Shown here one piece after another: positions 1 through 12,146 of a stretch of DNA of 64,000 nt. The notes beneath the pieces are model-generated. The model made no database searches and was not told the DNA's origin. It saw only the letters and a list, made by a program, of their open reading frames with translations. The DNA comes from Reticulitermes speratus (Eukaryota > Arthropoda > Insecta > Blattodea > Rhinotermitidae): assembly GCA_021186555.1 (NCBI GenBank), contig JAJKFL010000011.1, forward strand, positions 30,739,611 through 30,803,610. Reading direction: 5' to 3'. How positions within the stretch are numbered: position 1 is the first letter of the stretch; each line of letters starts with the position of its first letter. A program made the translations under genes and the position numbers.

Positions 1-3000
1 TCTTCCTCCCCTACACAATCCCTGTTTGACACTCCATAAACATGTGCTGTGCTGCATGTTTTGACTCCATGTCATCCTCGAACACAACATACAATACGTT
101 AGTCAACCTGGTTTTTTACATTAGAATTCATAATTGGCACTTCTTGCCAAATATCACTGCCAGACTTGATGAAGTCAAACAGGATTAGGTGTAGCAGGTG
201 TGAGTAAGATGAGAAATGCATATGAAATTTTAGTTGGAATACCTTAAGGGAATAGACCACTTGAGAGGCCTGGGTATAAATTGGAGGATGAGGTTAAATG
301 TCACCTTCAGGAAATGGAGTATTGCAGTGTGGCATGTGGTGGGACTGTATTGTTGAAACAGGCAGTTTTGTTGTATGCTGTAACAGGTCACATCTAGAAA
401 GACTGATACAAATGGCTGGTACCTTCTTGGCAACAGTGTTCCTAGGATAGGCCCAGTGAATTATTGTGACTTGACTACATATCATATCACTGGCATGTGG
501 ACTATCCAGTGACCAACGACCAAGATTCAGATTGGCAGCCTTTTACTGAGAGCACATTTGGATCCCAATTTGGTAAGATCATTGGTTTTGTTTTAACTAC
601 TTTTGGAGTTTAAAGCAAACCCGCAGGATTAGAGTTTTCTGGCACAGACTTCGGCTGTGTCATGGCTGCAAGGTATCCTTTAGAAAGTGCAGGCAAAGCA
701 TGTTTACAGATTAGGGCCCCAGGGTTTGTTGGAATTCCCCATTTTGGTAGCTTAAGGTTTAGCATGTCTTGTTTTAGGGGCTGACTTTTTCCTGAAGATG
801 GGTTTTCTGTTGGATGTACCAACCTTTAGTTTTGAATTCCCGTGTTACCTGATGTTTACACTGTTGTGGCTTTGATGTGAGTATTGAAATTTGCTTTACA
901 AACACCAGAGGTATTGCTTTTGACTATTTGTCCACCCTTCAGTATGTTTGGTTGTTCAAAATGATGAAGCTTTATCTGGTCCAGAGTTTATATTGTTTTC
1001 AGCTGTTACCACTGTTGGTTTTGGAGTTTGTGGATGTACCTTATATTTTTCCTGTTGGCTTCCTTTTGTTCCTCATGATACATTAGTTACAGGCGTGTTT
1101 AGTGCTTCTCCTTTTCTTACCGTTCTTGCATGACCTCCAGTACAGGTTCACCAAGGAACCTGTCACCCCTTGGTACCAACTCTGATGAAGCTCATTACAT
1201 TTTCATTCAACACGTTTCCTATTGGCCACCTTGGGGAACTTTTCAGTCATACTTGTCTACCACCAGATCTGCATGGGGCAGCAAGAGTTAACACCTTCCT
1301 TTGTTAGGAGGCCCTCTGCATCACATTGCCCTCAGATGTGAGAGACGAAACATTTAAATGGGCAGACTGTTGATAGATGCACATATGATTAGGTTGCCTG
1401 TAGTTGCTCTGTATTTTGTGTCCACACGTGTGCCTTGTGGGGTTATGATACTGGATTTACAAGCTCCTACATTAATTTTTGCCTTGCCCTTTGGCTTTGG
1501 GGCTGGAGGGGTTAAGTGTCTTTTGCTCAGGTTATTAGATTTGGCTTGCCTGGTAATACCTAGCAGCCCACCTTTATTTTGGAAAAGATGAATTATTTTG
1601 TTACTGATGGATGCAGTTGGTACGTAATACAAGGAACTGCATTTAATTCGGCAGTTGCATACTTCTTCGTGTCCTGAGCCTACAAAATTTTGGAACTGTT
1701 CCCAGATTTTGAGCAGTTGATGGCTACCCACTACTTCAATCATCTTCAAGGCCCTCACATCCCTCTATGTATCTTCTAAACCATTTGAAGACATGCATGA
1801 GATAGAGCTTTATGTCCATAAACAGTTTCACACATTTTGTATGCTTCTGTAGCTGCTTTCCCCAAGTTTAAAACAAATCTTGATGTTCAGTTGCTGCTTC
1901 ATGACAACAGAAAAACATGGCTTATGTGCAGGGCTGCTGTGGATGCAGTGGCTGAGCTAGAACTTTCTTTTCCCTAATCCTTGGCTGTCATAACATGAAT
2001 TAACAAACTGGCTACATTTGGTTTATGCGCCACATACCTGCGTGATAGCGTCGGTCCTGTAGTTTTATTGTTTGGCCACATACAGCTGGCAACACACTTA
2101 AAACACACTGACTGCTAAGGCAGACAGCATTCAGCACTGATATGAGAGAATATCAAATTGCAGTTTTTCTGTACTATTTTGTGTGTCTTATTGCTATGCT
2201 GAGCACTGCAGCAGTGTTGGATGTGGCAGTAAAAGTGACAGTTACATGTTTGTTGACAGTGGATGGACTGCAATGCAAGTGGTAGCATTTTTCTATTGCA
2301 GTGTAGTTTAGTGTTCAGGCAGTTCATCCCTTGTCACACCAAATGTGAGGAGTCTGTTTATTAACCATATGTGTCTGGCTGATTGCAGATAAGGATGTTG
2401 TGTTCAATTAAATATCAATTTTGTATTTTCATTAATTGATTTCATTTTGATGAATTATGTAACAATACAAATCATTTCAGTAGCTTCAAATGTTGTAAGG
2501 CTTGATGTAATTTTTTTTTATGGTGGTGGAAATAAATGTCAGGTATCTTACTGTTTCAGCTGATGATGGACGTGAATTTCATACTGACAGGGGGGATCCT
2601 GGACATTCCTGTACCTCCCTGCTCACAAGGATGGGAGTTCTGTAGAATAAAGGCATGTACCATGGCAGATGATAAGTAAGGAGTGTGTTTGGAAATTTCA
2701 AGATCGTTCTCTTTTAATGAGCTTTGTTCTGCTGTGGTGAATGGCTGTAGGTGGATTAATTTGACAGATATGTGTGTTTTATGCCATGTTTGTATCCATC
2801 TGTTGACAGTCATGAAGTGGTACTGGTGAGTTGCTGTTCCAGGTGCCATAGATATTGCGAGCTTCAGACTGAGGAAAGAGGCCCCAAGAAGTTGGCCTGG
2901 GACACTGCATGCTACCAACAAGGATTCACTATAACAGGTGTGTGTGTTGTGCTAGGTGCAAGTTCTTACGATGTTTGGAGGCTGAAATTCAGAGTGACAT

Positions 3001-3434
3001 CTTGAATTTATCATAATCATTTTACAGTGCATGACACTGTGTTGCCAGTATTTGTTGCAGAATTTCAGATTTGCAGCTGTCATTAGTCTTGTGACTACTT
3101 TGGGCATCCATAGTCTTGTGTTAAATGTTGTTATTCTGTGACCTCACAAGGAAAATTGCATATGTTTCAGGTATCCAACCTTTTTATTTCTTCTGGTTTT
3201 ATGTCAGAATTTATTGAATATTTATTTTGGACATCCTAAACCTTCTCGGCACTTTTGATTCAGCGTAATAAATTACATGACAGGCAAAATTATGCCACCC
3301 TGGAAATTGCACTGAGCTGCATGACACAAGTTAAAGAAATTAGGACAACCTGAATGAAGACAACAGGAGTCTGCAAATCTTCCAAAGATGTAGGTGGTAT
3401 ATAAAAATTTGTACACTGAAAGGGCGACATGAAG
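1..3434 (+). repeat. Left arm of a giant inverted repeat
   Basis: This arm is the reverse complement of 3985-7406. The first bases of the window match the last bases of the right arm, and the last bases before the N gap match the first bases of the right arm. By eye the arms differ only by scattered substitutions and 1-3 base indels, so they are very similar. The arm is cut by the window start, so its outer end is unknown. Several open frames of 60-134 codons occur (for example 1354-1758 minus), each mirrored in the other arm, but none has a domain I recognise. I see no coding gene here. Confidence 0.93.
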
Positions 3435-3534
3435 NNNNNNNNNNNNNNNNNNNNNNNNNNNNNNNNNNNNNNNNNNNNNNNNNNNNNNNNNNNNNNNNNN
3501 NNNNNNNNNNNNNNNNNNNNNNNNNNNNNNNNNN
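3435..3534. other. Assembly gap of 100 N
   Basis: A run of exactly 100 undetermined bases sits at the centre of the inverted repeat. A round 100 is the usual placeholder for a gap of unknown size, so the true distance between the arms is not known. A frame drawn across it (3429-3713) has no meaning. Confidence 0.98.
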
Positions 3535-3984
3535 ACTGTGGTTTATGGAAGGTAAGGACCCAGTTACTACATATTATTTACATTAATTTCAGAATTCAGA
3601 GTATTAACCACCCCTCATTTCTCCTACTTGTACAGCCAGGTAAGTACACCCACACAGCACCACATTACTGTCCCAGTATCACTCCAGGCCTGGATATTTT
3701 ATGTACAAAGTAACCCGTGCATTTCAATTTCAAGTGTGATATCTGGGCCTTGTATATAAGTGACTCAATAGTAAGTTATGTAAGCTTCATATTTCTATGC
3801 TTCAGAACTACTGAACATAAAAACTCTGAGTGGCACAATAAAACAGTACTGAAACATTACAAAGGTGAGTGCAGGTAACTAAAGTTCACATGCACCGATA
3901 TTCTTTTCCAAGATGCACAAATCCCAGGAGACTGAATTTTGTACAGACACACCTAATACTTGTGAATCTTCAGAACAGAACTTG
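3535..3984. other. Spacer between inverted arms
   Basis: About 450 bases of AT-rich sequence lie between the gap and the visible start of the right arm. The matching part of the left arm, if there is one, would fall inside the gap. I see no gene, and the open frames here are short and unrecognised. Confidence 0.6.
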
Positions 3985-6900
3985 CTTCATGTTGCCCTTT
4001 CAGTGTACAAATTTTTTATGTACCACCTACATCTTTGGAAGATTTGCAGACTCCTGTTGTCTTCAGTCAGGTTGTCCAGTTTCTTTAACCTGTGTCATGC
4101 AGCTCAGCTGCAATTTCCAGGGTGGCATAATCTTTGCCCTGTCATGTAATCAAAAGTGCTGAGAAGGTTTAGGATGTCCAAAATAAACATTCAATAAATT
4201 CTGACATAAAACCAGAAAAAATAAAAAGGTAGGATACCTGAAACATATGCAATTTTCCTTGTGAGGTCACAGAATAACAACATTTAACACAAGACTATGG
4301 ATGCCCCAAGTAGTCACAAGACTAATGACAGCTGCAAATCTGAAATTCTGCAACAAATACTGGCAACACAGTGTCATGCACTGTAAAATGATTATGATAA
4401 ATTCAAGATGTCACTCTGAATTTCAGCCTCCAAACATCGTAAGAACTTGCACCTAGCACAACACACACCTGTTATAGTGAATCCTTGTTGGTAGCATGCA
4501 GTGTCCCAGGCCAACTTCTTGGGGCCTCTTTCCTCAGTCTGAAGCTCGCAATATCTATGGCACCTGGAACAGCAACTCACCAGTACCACTTCATGACTGT
4601 CAACAGATGGATACAAACATGGCATAAAAACACACATATCTGTCAAATTAATCCACCTACAGCCATTCACCACATGCAGAACAAAGCTCATTAAAAGAGA
4701 AACGATCTTGAAATTTCCAAACACACTCCTTACTTATCATCTGCCATGGTACATGCCTTTATTCTACAGAACTCCCATCCTTGTGAGCAGGAGGTACAGG
4801 AATGTCCAGGATCCCCCTGTCAGTATGAAATTCACGTCCATCATCAGCTGAAACAGTAAGATACCTGACATTTATTTCCACCACCATAAGAAAAAATTAC
4901 ATCAAGCCTTACAACATTTGAAGCTACTGAAATGATTTGTATTGTTACATAATTCATCAAAATGAAATCAATTAATGAAAATACAAAATTGATATTTAAT
5001 TGAACACAACATCCTTATCTGCAATCAGCCAGGCACATATGGTTAATAAACAGACTCCTCACATTTGGTGTGACAAGGGATGAACTGCCTGAACACTAAG
5101 AACACACTGCAATAGAAAAATGCTACCACTTGCATTGCAGTCCATCCACTGTCAACAAACATGTAACTGTCACTTTTACTGCCACATCCAGCACAGCTGC
5201 AGTGCTCAGCATAGCAATAAGACACACAAAATAATACAGAAAAACTGCAATTTGATATTCTCTCATATCAGTGCTGAATGCTGTCTGTCTTAGCAGTCAG
5301 TGTGTGTTAAGTGTGTTGCCAGCTGTATGTGGCCAAACAATAAAACTACAGGACCGACACTATCATGCAGGTATGTGGCGCATAAACCAAATGTAGCCAG
5401 TTTGTTAATTCATGTTATGACAGCCAAGGATTAGGGAAAAGAAAGTTCTAGCTCAGCCACTGCATCCCCAGCAGCCCTGCACATAAGCCATGTTTTTCTG
5501 TTGTCATGAAGCAGCAACTGAACATCAAGATTTGTTTTAAACTTGGGGAAAGCAGCTACAGAAGCATACAAAATGTGTGAAACTGTTTATGGACATAAAG
5601 CTCTATCTCATGCATGTCTTCAAATGGTTTAGAAGATACATAGAGGGATGTGAGGGCCTTGAAGATGATTGAAGTAGTGGGTAGCCATCAACTGCTCAAA
5701 ATCTGGGAACAGTTCCAAAATTTTGTAGGCTCAGGACACGAAGAAGTATGCAACTGCCGAATTAAATGCAGTTCCTTGTATTACGTACCAACTGCATCCA
5801 TCAGTAACAAAATAATTCATCTTTTCCAAAATAAAGGTGGGCTGCTAGGTATTACCAGGCAAGCCAAATCTAATAACCTGAGCAAAAGACACTTAACCCC
5901 TCCAGCCCCAAAGCCAAAGGGCAAGGCAAAAATTAATGTAGGAGCTTGTAAATCCAGTATCATACCCCACAACGCACACGTGTGGACACAAAATACAGAG
6001 CAACTACAGGCAACCTAATCATATGTGCATCTATCAACAGTCTGCCCATTTAAATGTTTCGTCTCTCACATCTGAGGGCAATGTGATGCAGAGGGCCTCC
6101 TAACAAAGGAAGGTGTTAACTCTTGCTGCCCCATGCAGATCTGGTGGTAGACAAGTATGACTGCAAAGTTCCCCAAGGTGGCCAATAGGAAACGTGTTGA
6201 ATGAAAATGTAATGAGCTTCATCAGAGTTGGTACCAAGGGGTGACAGGTTCCTTGGTGAACCTGTACTGGAGGTCATGCAAGAACGGTAAGAAAAGGAGA
6301 AGCACTAAACACGCCTGTAACTAATGTATCATGAGGAAGAAAAGGAAGCCAACAGGAAAAATATAAGGTACATCCACAAACTCCAAAACCAACAGTGGTA
6401 ACAGCTGAAAACAATATAAACTCTGGACCAGATAAAACTTCATCATTTTGAACAACCAAACATACTGAAGGGTGGACAAATAGTCAAAAGCAATACCTCT
6501 GGTGTTTGTAAAGCAAATTTCAATACTCACATCAAAGCCACAACAGTGTAAACATCAGGTAACACGGGAATTCAAAACTAAAGGTTGGTACATCCAACAG
6601 AAAACCCATCTTCAGGAAAAAATCAGCCCCTAAAACAAGACATGCTAAACCTTAAGCTACCAAAATGGGGAATTCCAACAAACCCTGGGGCCCTAATCTG
6701 TAAACATGCTTTGCCTGCACTTTCTAAAGGATACCTTGCAGCCATGACACAGCCGAAGTCTGTGCCAGAAAACTCTAATCCTGCGGGTTTGCTTTAAACT
6801 CCAAAAGTAGTTAAAACAAAACCAATGATCTTACCAAATTGGGATCCAAATGTGCTCTCAGTAAAAGGCTGCCAATCTGAACCTTGGTCGTTGGTCACTG

Positions 6901-7406
6901 GATAGTCCACATGCCAGTGATATGATATGTAGTCAAGTCACAATAATTCACTGGGCCTATCCTAGGAACACTGTTGCCAAGAAGGTACCAGCCATTTGTA
7001 TCAGTCTTTCTAGATGTGACCTGTTACAGCATACTACAAAACTGCCTGTTTCAACAATACAGTCCCACCACATGCCACACTGCAATACTCCATTTCCTGA
7101 AGGTGACATTTAACCTCATCCTCCAATTTATACCCAGGCCTCTCAAGTGGTCTATTCCCTTAAGGTATTCCAACTAAAATTTCATATGCATTTCTCATCT
7201 TACTCACACCTGCTACACCTAATCCTGTTTGACTTCGTCAAGTCTGGCAGTGATATTTGGCAAGAAGTGCCAATTATGAATTCTAATGTAAAAAACCAGG
7301 TTGACTAACGTATTGTATGTTGTGTTCGAGGATGACATGGAGTCAAAACATGCAACACAGCGCATGTTTATGGAGTGTCAAACAGAGATTGTGTAGGGGA
7401 GGAAGA
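3985..7406 (-). repeat. Right arm of the giant inverted repeat
   Basis: This arm is the reverse complement of 1-3434, beginning opposite the last bases before the gap and ending opposite base 1 of the window. The frame at 5650-6018 plus mirrors the one at 1354-1758 minus, but a short difference gives it another C-terminal end. Such drift in a frame without a known domain argues against coding selection. It may continue past 7406, because its partner lies beyond the window start. Confidence 0.92.
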
Positions 7407-7422
7407 GGAGGAGGAGAAGAGG

Positions 7423-7668
7423 CTTCATCTTGAATAAAATACTGAAACCTCTCCTTATTCAACCTTCTCCAACATCCTCTCATTTTCTCTCTCTAAAGGC
7501 CATACAAATTTCTTGCTAAATGTATGTTTTTAGTATAAGCCAGGATAGTGTAGTTCGTACAGTGACTAGGCTACAGCCTGGAGGATCCAGGGCTGGAATC
7601 CTGGCACAGGCAACAGATTTTTCACTTCCCCCCAGACTAGCTCCGAGGCCCATGCAACCTCCTGTGTA
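7423..7668 (+). repeat. Direct repeat (left copy) with 5' part of SINE-A
   Basis: This segment recurs in the same orientation at 11454-11696, just past the minisatellite. Shared sequence runs from a pyrimidine-rich stretch, through a short link, into the head of the tRNA-derived SINE-A at about 7538. The SINE part has an A-box-like stretch (tagtgtagttcgtac) and a B-box-like stretch (gggctggaatcctgg). After about 7668 the two copies diverge. Confidence 0.8.
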
Positions 7669-8129
7669 GGGAAATAACAGCCGTTTGTTGTGAGAGTCAT
7701 GCAGAACACAAATCCCTTGTGTGGACAAAATGCAGAGAGTTTAGCATTAAGGCTGGTGGTACACATGGTTAGAAATAGGCTTTAACCCTTCAGCAATTAT
7801 GTGCATTTAAAAGGACCCTTAATCTATGCACAGAGGATATTTAAAAATTTTCCCCCAAAGATGCAACACTTTACTAAAAATGCTCTAAATACGAAGAAAT
7901 GCAAAATTTAAAATAAACTGACAGTGTGATCAACAACATCAGTAGATTGATATTACAATATTTCACCTATGAATTTTAAACAGTCTTACAATAATATTAA
8001 AACTGCTGTAACAATTTGGTTCAGGATATACAAGTAGAAACCTTACAGTGTACTCAGCAACAAGTGCAGAATTTGATTACAAATGCTTCCCATTAATCTC
8101 TTCACCCTAAACATCATATGCATAGAACA
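7669..8129. other. Unassigned AT-rich sequence
   Basis: About 460 bases between the SINE head and the first minisatellite unit. I see no gene, repeat or conserved signal in it. Confidence 0.5.
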
Positions 8130-11100
8130 TATACGTATAAACGTGGAAACGTACTCACTTCTTTATAAGATATCCCTAGGGTGGATACGTACTCACGTCT
8201 TTAGAAGACATCCCTTCGGTGCATACGTATACACATCCTTAGAAAATTTCCCTAGGGTGGATACGTACACACGTCTTTAGAAGATATCCGTAGGGTGGTT
8301 ATGTGCATACATCTTTAGAAAATGTCCCTGGGGTGGAAACGTACTCACTTCTTTATAAGATATCCCTAGGGTGGATACGTACTCACGTCTTTAGAAGACA
8401 TCCCTTCGGTGCATACGTATACACATCTTTAGAAAATATCCCTTGGATGCATACGTACACGTCTTTTAGAAGATATCCCTTGGATGGATACGTAAACACG
8501 TCTTTAGAAGATATCCGTAGGGTGGATACGTACATACATCTTTAGAAAATGTCCCTAGGGTGGAAACGTACTCACTTCTTTATAAGATATCCCTAGGGTG
8601 GATACGTACTCACGTCTTTAGAAGACATCCCTTCGGTGCATACGTATACACATCCTTAGAAAATATCCCTTGGATGGATACATACACAAGAGTTTAGAAG
8701 ATATCCCTAGGGTGGATACGTACACACGTCTTTAGAAGATATCCTTAGGGTGGATACGTACATACATCATTAGAAAATGTCCCTAGGGTGGAAACGTACT
8801 AACTTCTTTATAAGATATCCCTAGGGTGGATATGTACTCACGTCTTTAGAAGACATCCGTTCAGTGCATACGTATACACATCTTTAGAAAATATCCCTTG
8901 GATGCGTATATACACACATCTTTAGAAGATATCCCTGGGGTGGATACGTATTCACGTCTTTAGAAGACATCCCTTCGGTGCATACGTATACACATCCTTA
9001 GTAAATATCCCTTGGATGCGTATGTACACACATCTTTAGAAGATATCCGTAGGGTGGTTATGTGCATACATCTTTAGAAAATGTCCCTAGGGTGGATACG
9101 TACTCACGTCTTTATAAGATATCCCTTCGGTGCATACGTATACACATCCTTAGAAAATATCCCTTGGATGCATACACACACACGTCTTTAGAAGATATCC
9201 CTTGGATGGATATGTACATACATCTTTAGAAAATGTCCCTAGGGTGGAAACATACTCACTTCTTTATAAGATATCCCTAGGGTGAATACGTACTCACGTC
9301 TTTAGAAGACATCCCTTCGGTGCATACGTATACACATCCTTAGAAAATATCCCTTGGATGCATACATACTCACGTCTTTAGAAGACATCCCTTGGATGGA
9401 TATGTACATACATCTTTAGAAAATGTCCCTAGGGTGGAAACATACTCACTTCTTTATAAGATATCCCTAGGGTGGATACGTACTCACGTCTTTAGAAGAC
9501 ATCCCTTCGGTGCATACGTATACACATCCTTAGAAAATATCCCTTGGATGCATACGCACACGTCTTTAGAAGATATCCCTAGGGTGGATACGTACACATG
9601 TCTTTACAAAATGTCCCTAGGGAGGAAACGTACTCACTTCTTTATAAGATATCCCTAGGGTGCATACGTACTCACGTCTTTAGAAGACATCCCTTCGGTG
9701 CATACGTATACACATCCTTAGAAAATATCCCTTGGATGGATACGTACACGTCTTTAGAAGATATCCCTAGGGTGGATACGTACACGTCTTTAGAAGATAT
9801 TCGTAGGGTGGATACATACATACATCTTTATAAAATGTCCCTAGGTTGGAAACATACTCACTTCTTTATAAGATATCCCTAGGGTGGATATGTACTCAAT
9901 TCTTTAGAAGACATCCCTTCGGTGCATACGTATACACATCTTTAGAAAATATCCCTTGTATGGATACATACACAAGACTTTAGAAGATATCCCTAGGGTG
10001 GATACATACACACGTCTTTAGAAGATATCCTTAGGGTGGATAGGTACATACATCATTAGAAAATGTCCCTAGGGTGGAAACGTACTAACTTCTTTATAAG
10101 ATATCCCTAGAGTGGATATGTACTCACGTCTTTAGAAGACATCCCTTCAGTGCATACGTATACACATCTTTAGAAAATATCCCTTGGATGCGTATATACA
10201 CACATCTTTAGAAGATATCCCTAGGGTGGATACGTATTCACGTCTTTAGAAGACATCCCATCGGTGCATACGTATACACATCCTTAGTAAATATCCCTTG
10301 GATGCGTATGTACACACATCTTTAGAAGATATCCGTAGGGTGGTTATGTGCATACATCTTTAGAAAATGTCCCTAGGGTGGATACATACTCACGTCTTTA
10401 TAAGATATCCCTTCGGTGCATACGTATACACATCCTTAGAAAATATCCCTTGGATGCATACACACACACGTCTTTAGAAGATATCCCTTGGATGGATATG
10501 TACATACATCTTTAGAAAATGTCCCTAGGGTGGAAACATACTCACTTCTTTATAAGATATCCCCAGGGTGGATACGTACTCACGTCTTTAGAAGACATCC
10601 TTCGGTGCATACGTATACACATCCTTAGAAAATATCCCTTGGATGCATACATACACACGTCTTTAGAAGATATCCCTTGGATGGATATGTACATACATCT
10701 TTAGAAAATGTCCCTAGGGTGGAAACATACTCACTTCTTTATAAGATATCCCTAGGGTGGATACGTACTCACGTCTTTAGAAGACATCCCTTCGGTGCAT
10801 ACGTATACACACCCTTAGAAAATATCCCTTGGATGCATACGCACACGTCTTTAGAAGATATCCCTAGGGTGGATACGTACACATGTCTTTAGAAAATGTC
10901 CCTAGGGAGGAAACGTACTCACTTCTTTATAAGATATCCCTAGGGTGCATACGTACTCACGTCTTTAGAAGACATCCCTTCGGTGCATACGTATACACAT
11001 CCTTAGAAAATATCCCTTGGATGGATACGTACACGTCTTTAGAAGATATCCCTAGGGTGGATACGTACACGTCTTTAGAAGATATTCGTAGGGTGGATAC

Positions 11101-11407
11101 GTACATACATCTTTAGAAAATGTCCCTAGGTTGGAAACATACTCACTTCTTTATAAGATATCCCTAGGGTGGATATGTACTCACGTCTTTAGAAGACATC
11201 CCTTCGGTGCATACGTATACACATCTTTAGAAAATATCCCTTGGATGCATATGTACACACATCTTTAGAATATATCCCTAGGGTGGATACGTACTCACGT
11301 CTTGAGAAGACATCCCTTCCGTGCGTGCGTACGTATACACATCTTTAGAAAATATCCCTTGTATGCGTATGTACACACATCTTTAGAAGATATCCCTAGG
11401 GTGGATA
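8130..11407 (+). repeat. 38-bp minisatellite with ~1.29-kb higher-order repeat
   Basis: A tandem array of about 3.3 kb, or some 86 units of roughly 38 bp. Each unit has a core like ccctagggtggatacgta followed by cacgtctttagaagatat. Sub-types alternate in fixed order (ccctaggg, cccttcgg, cccttgga; tataagatat, gaagacat, gaaaatgt). Larger blocks also repeat: rare variants at about 8668, 9166, 9550 and 9797 recur at about 9962, 10454, 10838 and 11079, giving a higher-order period near 1.28-1.29 kb. Open frames inside (such as 8303-8545) are by-products of the repeat; 38 is not a multiple of three, so frames drift between units. Confidence 0.95.
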
Positions 11408-11453
11408 AGACTTCAATTTCAAAGTAGGAAGGAAATCCTCCCACCCCAAACCC

Positions 11454-11696
11454 CTTCATCTTGAATAAAATCAATCCTGAAACCTCTCCTTATTCAACCT
11501 TCTCCAACCTCCTCCTATTTTCTCTCTCTAAAGGCCATACAAATTTCTAGCTAAATGTATGTTTTTAGTATAAGCCAGATAGTGCAGTTGGTACAGTGAC
11601 TAGGCTACAGCCTGCAGGATACAGGGCTGGAATCCTGGCACAGGCAACAGATTTTTCACTTCCCCCAGACCAGCTTTGAGGCCCACGCAACCTCCT
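11454..11696 (+). repeat. Direct repeat (right copy) flanking the minisatellite
   Basis: Second copy of 7423-7668 in the same orientation, differing by small substitutions and an insertion of a few bases. The minisatellite lies between the two copies, as expected if one flank was copied when the array grew or was inserted. Confidence 0.8.
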
Positions 11697-11852
11697 ATTC
11701 AATGAGTGTCAGGGGTTCCTTCCGAGGGGAAAATTGGGTGGGACATGAAGTCGACCATTCACCTAAACCTCATGCAGAGGTTAAGAATGGGTGGATCTAC
11801 ACCTCTGCTCCCCCTGTATGTCTTCATGGTATGGACAGGGACACAAAGTTTT
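11573..11852 (+). mobile_element. SINE-A, near full-length tRNA-derived SINE
   Basis: The most complete member of a SINE family seen at least seven times here. It starts with a tRNA-like head (agtgcagttggtacagtg, then gggctggaatcctgg, which resemble polymerase III A and B boxes). The body contains the recurring phrases aacctcctattcaatgag and agaggttaagaatgg, and it ends near tcatggtatggacagggac. The same body is found at 16077, 24250, 24925, 37434 and 52495. The short frame at 11702-11884 is a chance reading of the SINE. Confidence 0.8.
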
Positions 11853-12146
11853 CTCCTCTGTTAAGCAACCTGAAGAAGGTGTGACATCCCATAGGACTTG
11901 AATCTTGTAAATATGTGCCAACGTTTCCACACCATAAGAGCTCTTTCGAGGTTGTAGTTGGCTCGGCGCGTTACCCTTTTTTAGTGTGGCGGTTCCCTCA
12001 AAAGAGGCCTATGTTCCACATCTCACAAATGATATATAACAAGATTCCACATGAACAGGTGAAGCTAGAACTCCCACACCTTCTTCAGGGCCACAGCCCT
12101 ACCAGATATAAGGAAACAAAAGACAAATAATTTTTCTAACAGCCAA
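11853..12146. other. Short repeat-derived spacer
   Basis: It holds aacctgaagaaggtgtgac and, about 200 bases later, the inverse caccttcttcagg, so it looks like the loop of a small inverted repeat related to the hairpin family seen elsewhere in the window. No gene is seen. Confidence 0.4.

Noticed and set aside
1354-6018. Mirrored frames of 122-134 codons in the palindrome arms as a duplicated gene
   Set aside because: The two copies differ by frame-changing indels and there is no recognisable domain.
8083-11116. Repetitive open frames with peptides like TSLEDIPRVDTYTSL as a repeat-protein gene
   Set aside because: They are readings of the 38-bp minisatellite; unit length is not a multiple of three, frames break often and there is no start or splice context.
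8130-11407. CRISPR array
   Set aside because: Units are contiguous without unique spacers and the host is a eukaryote.
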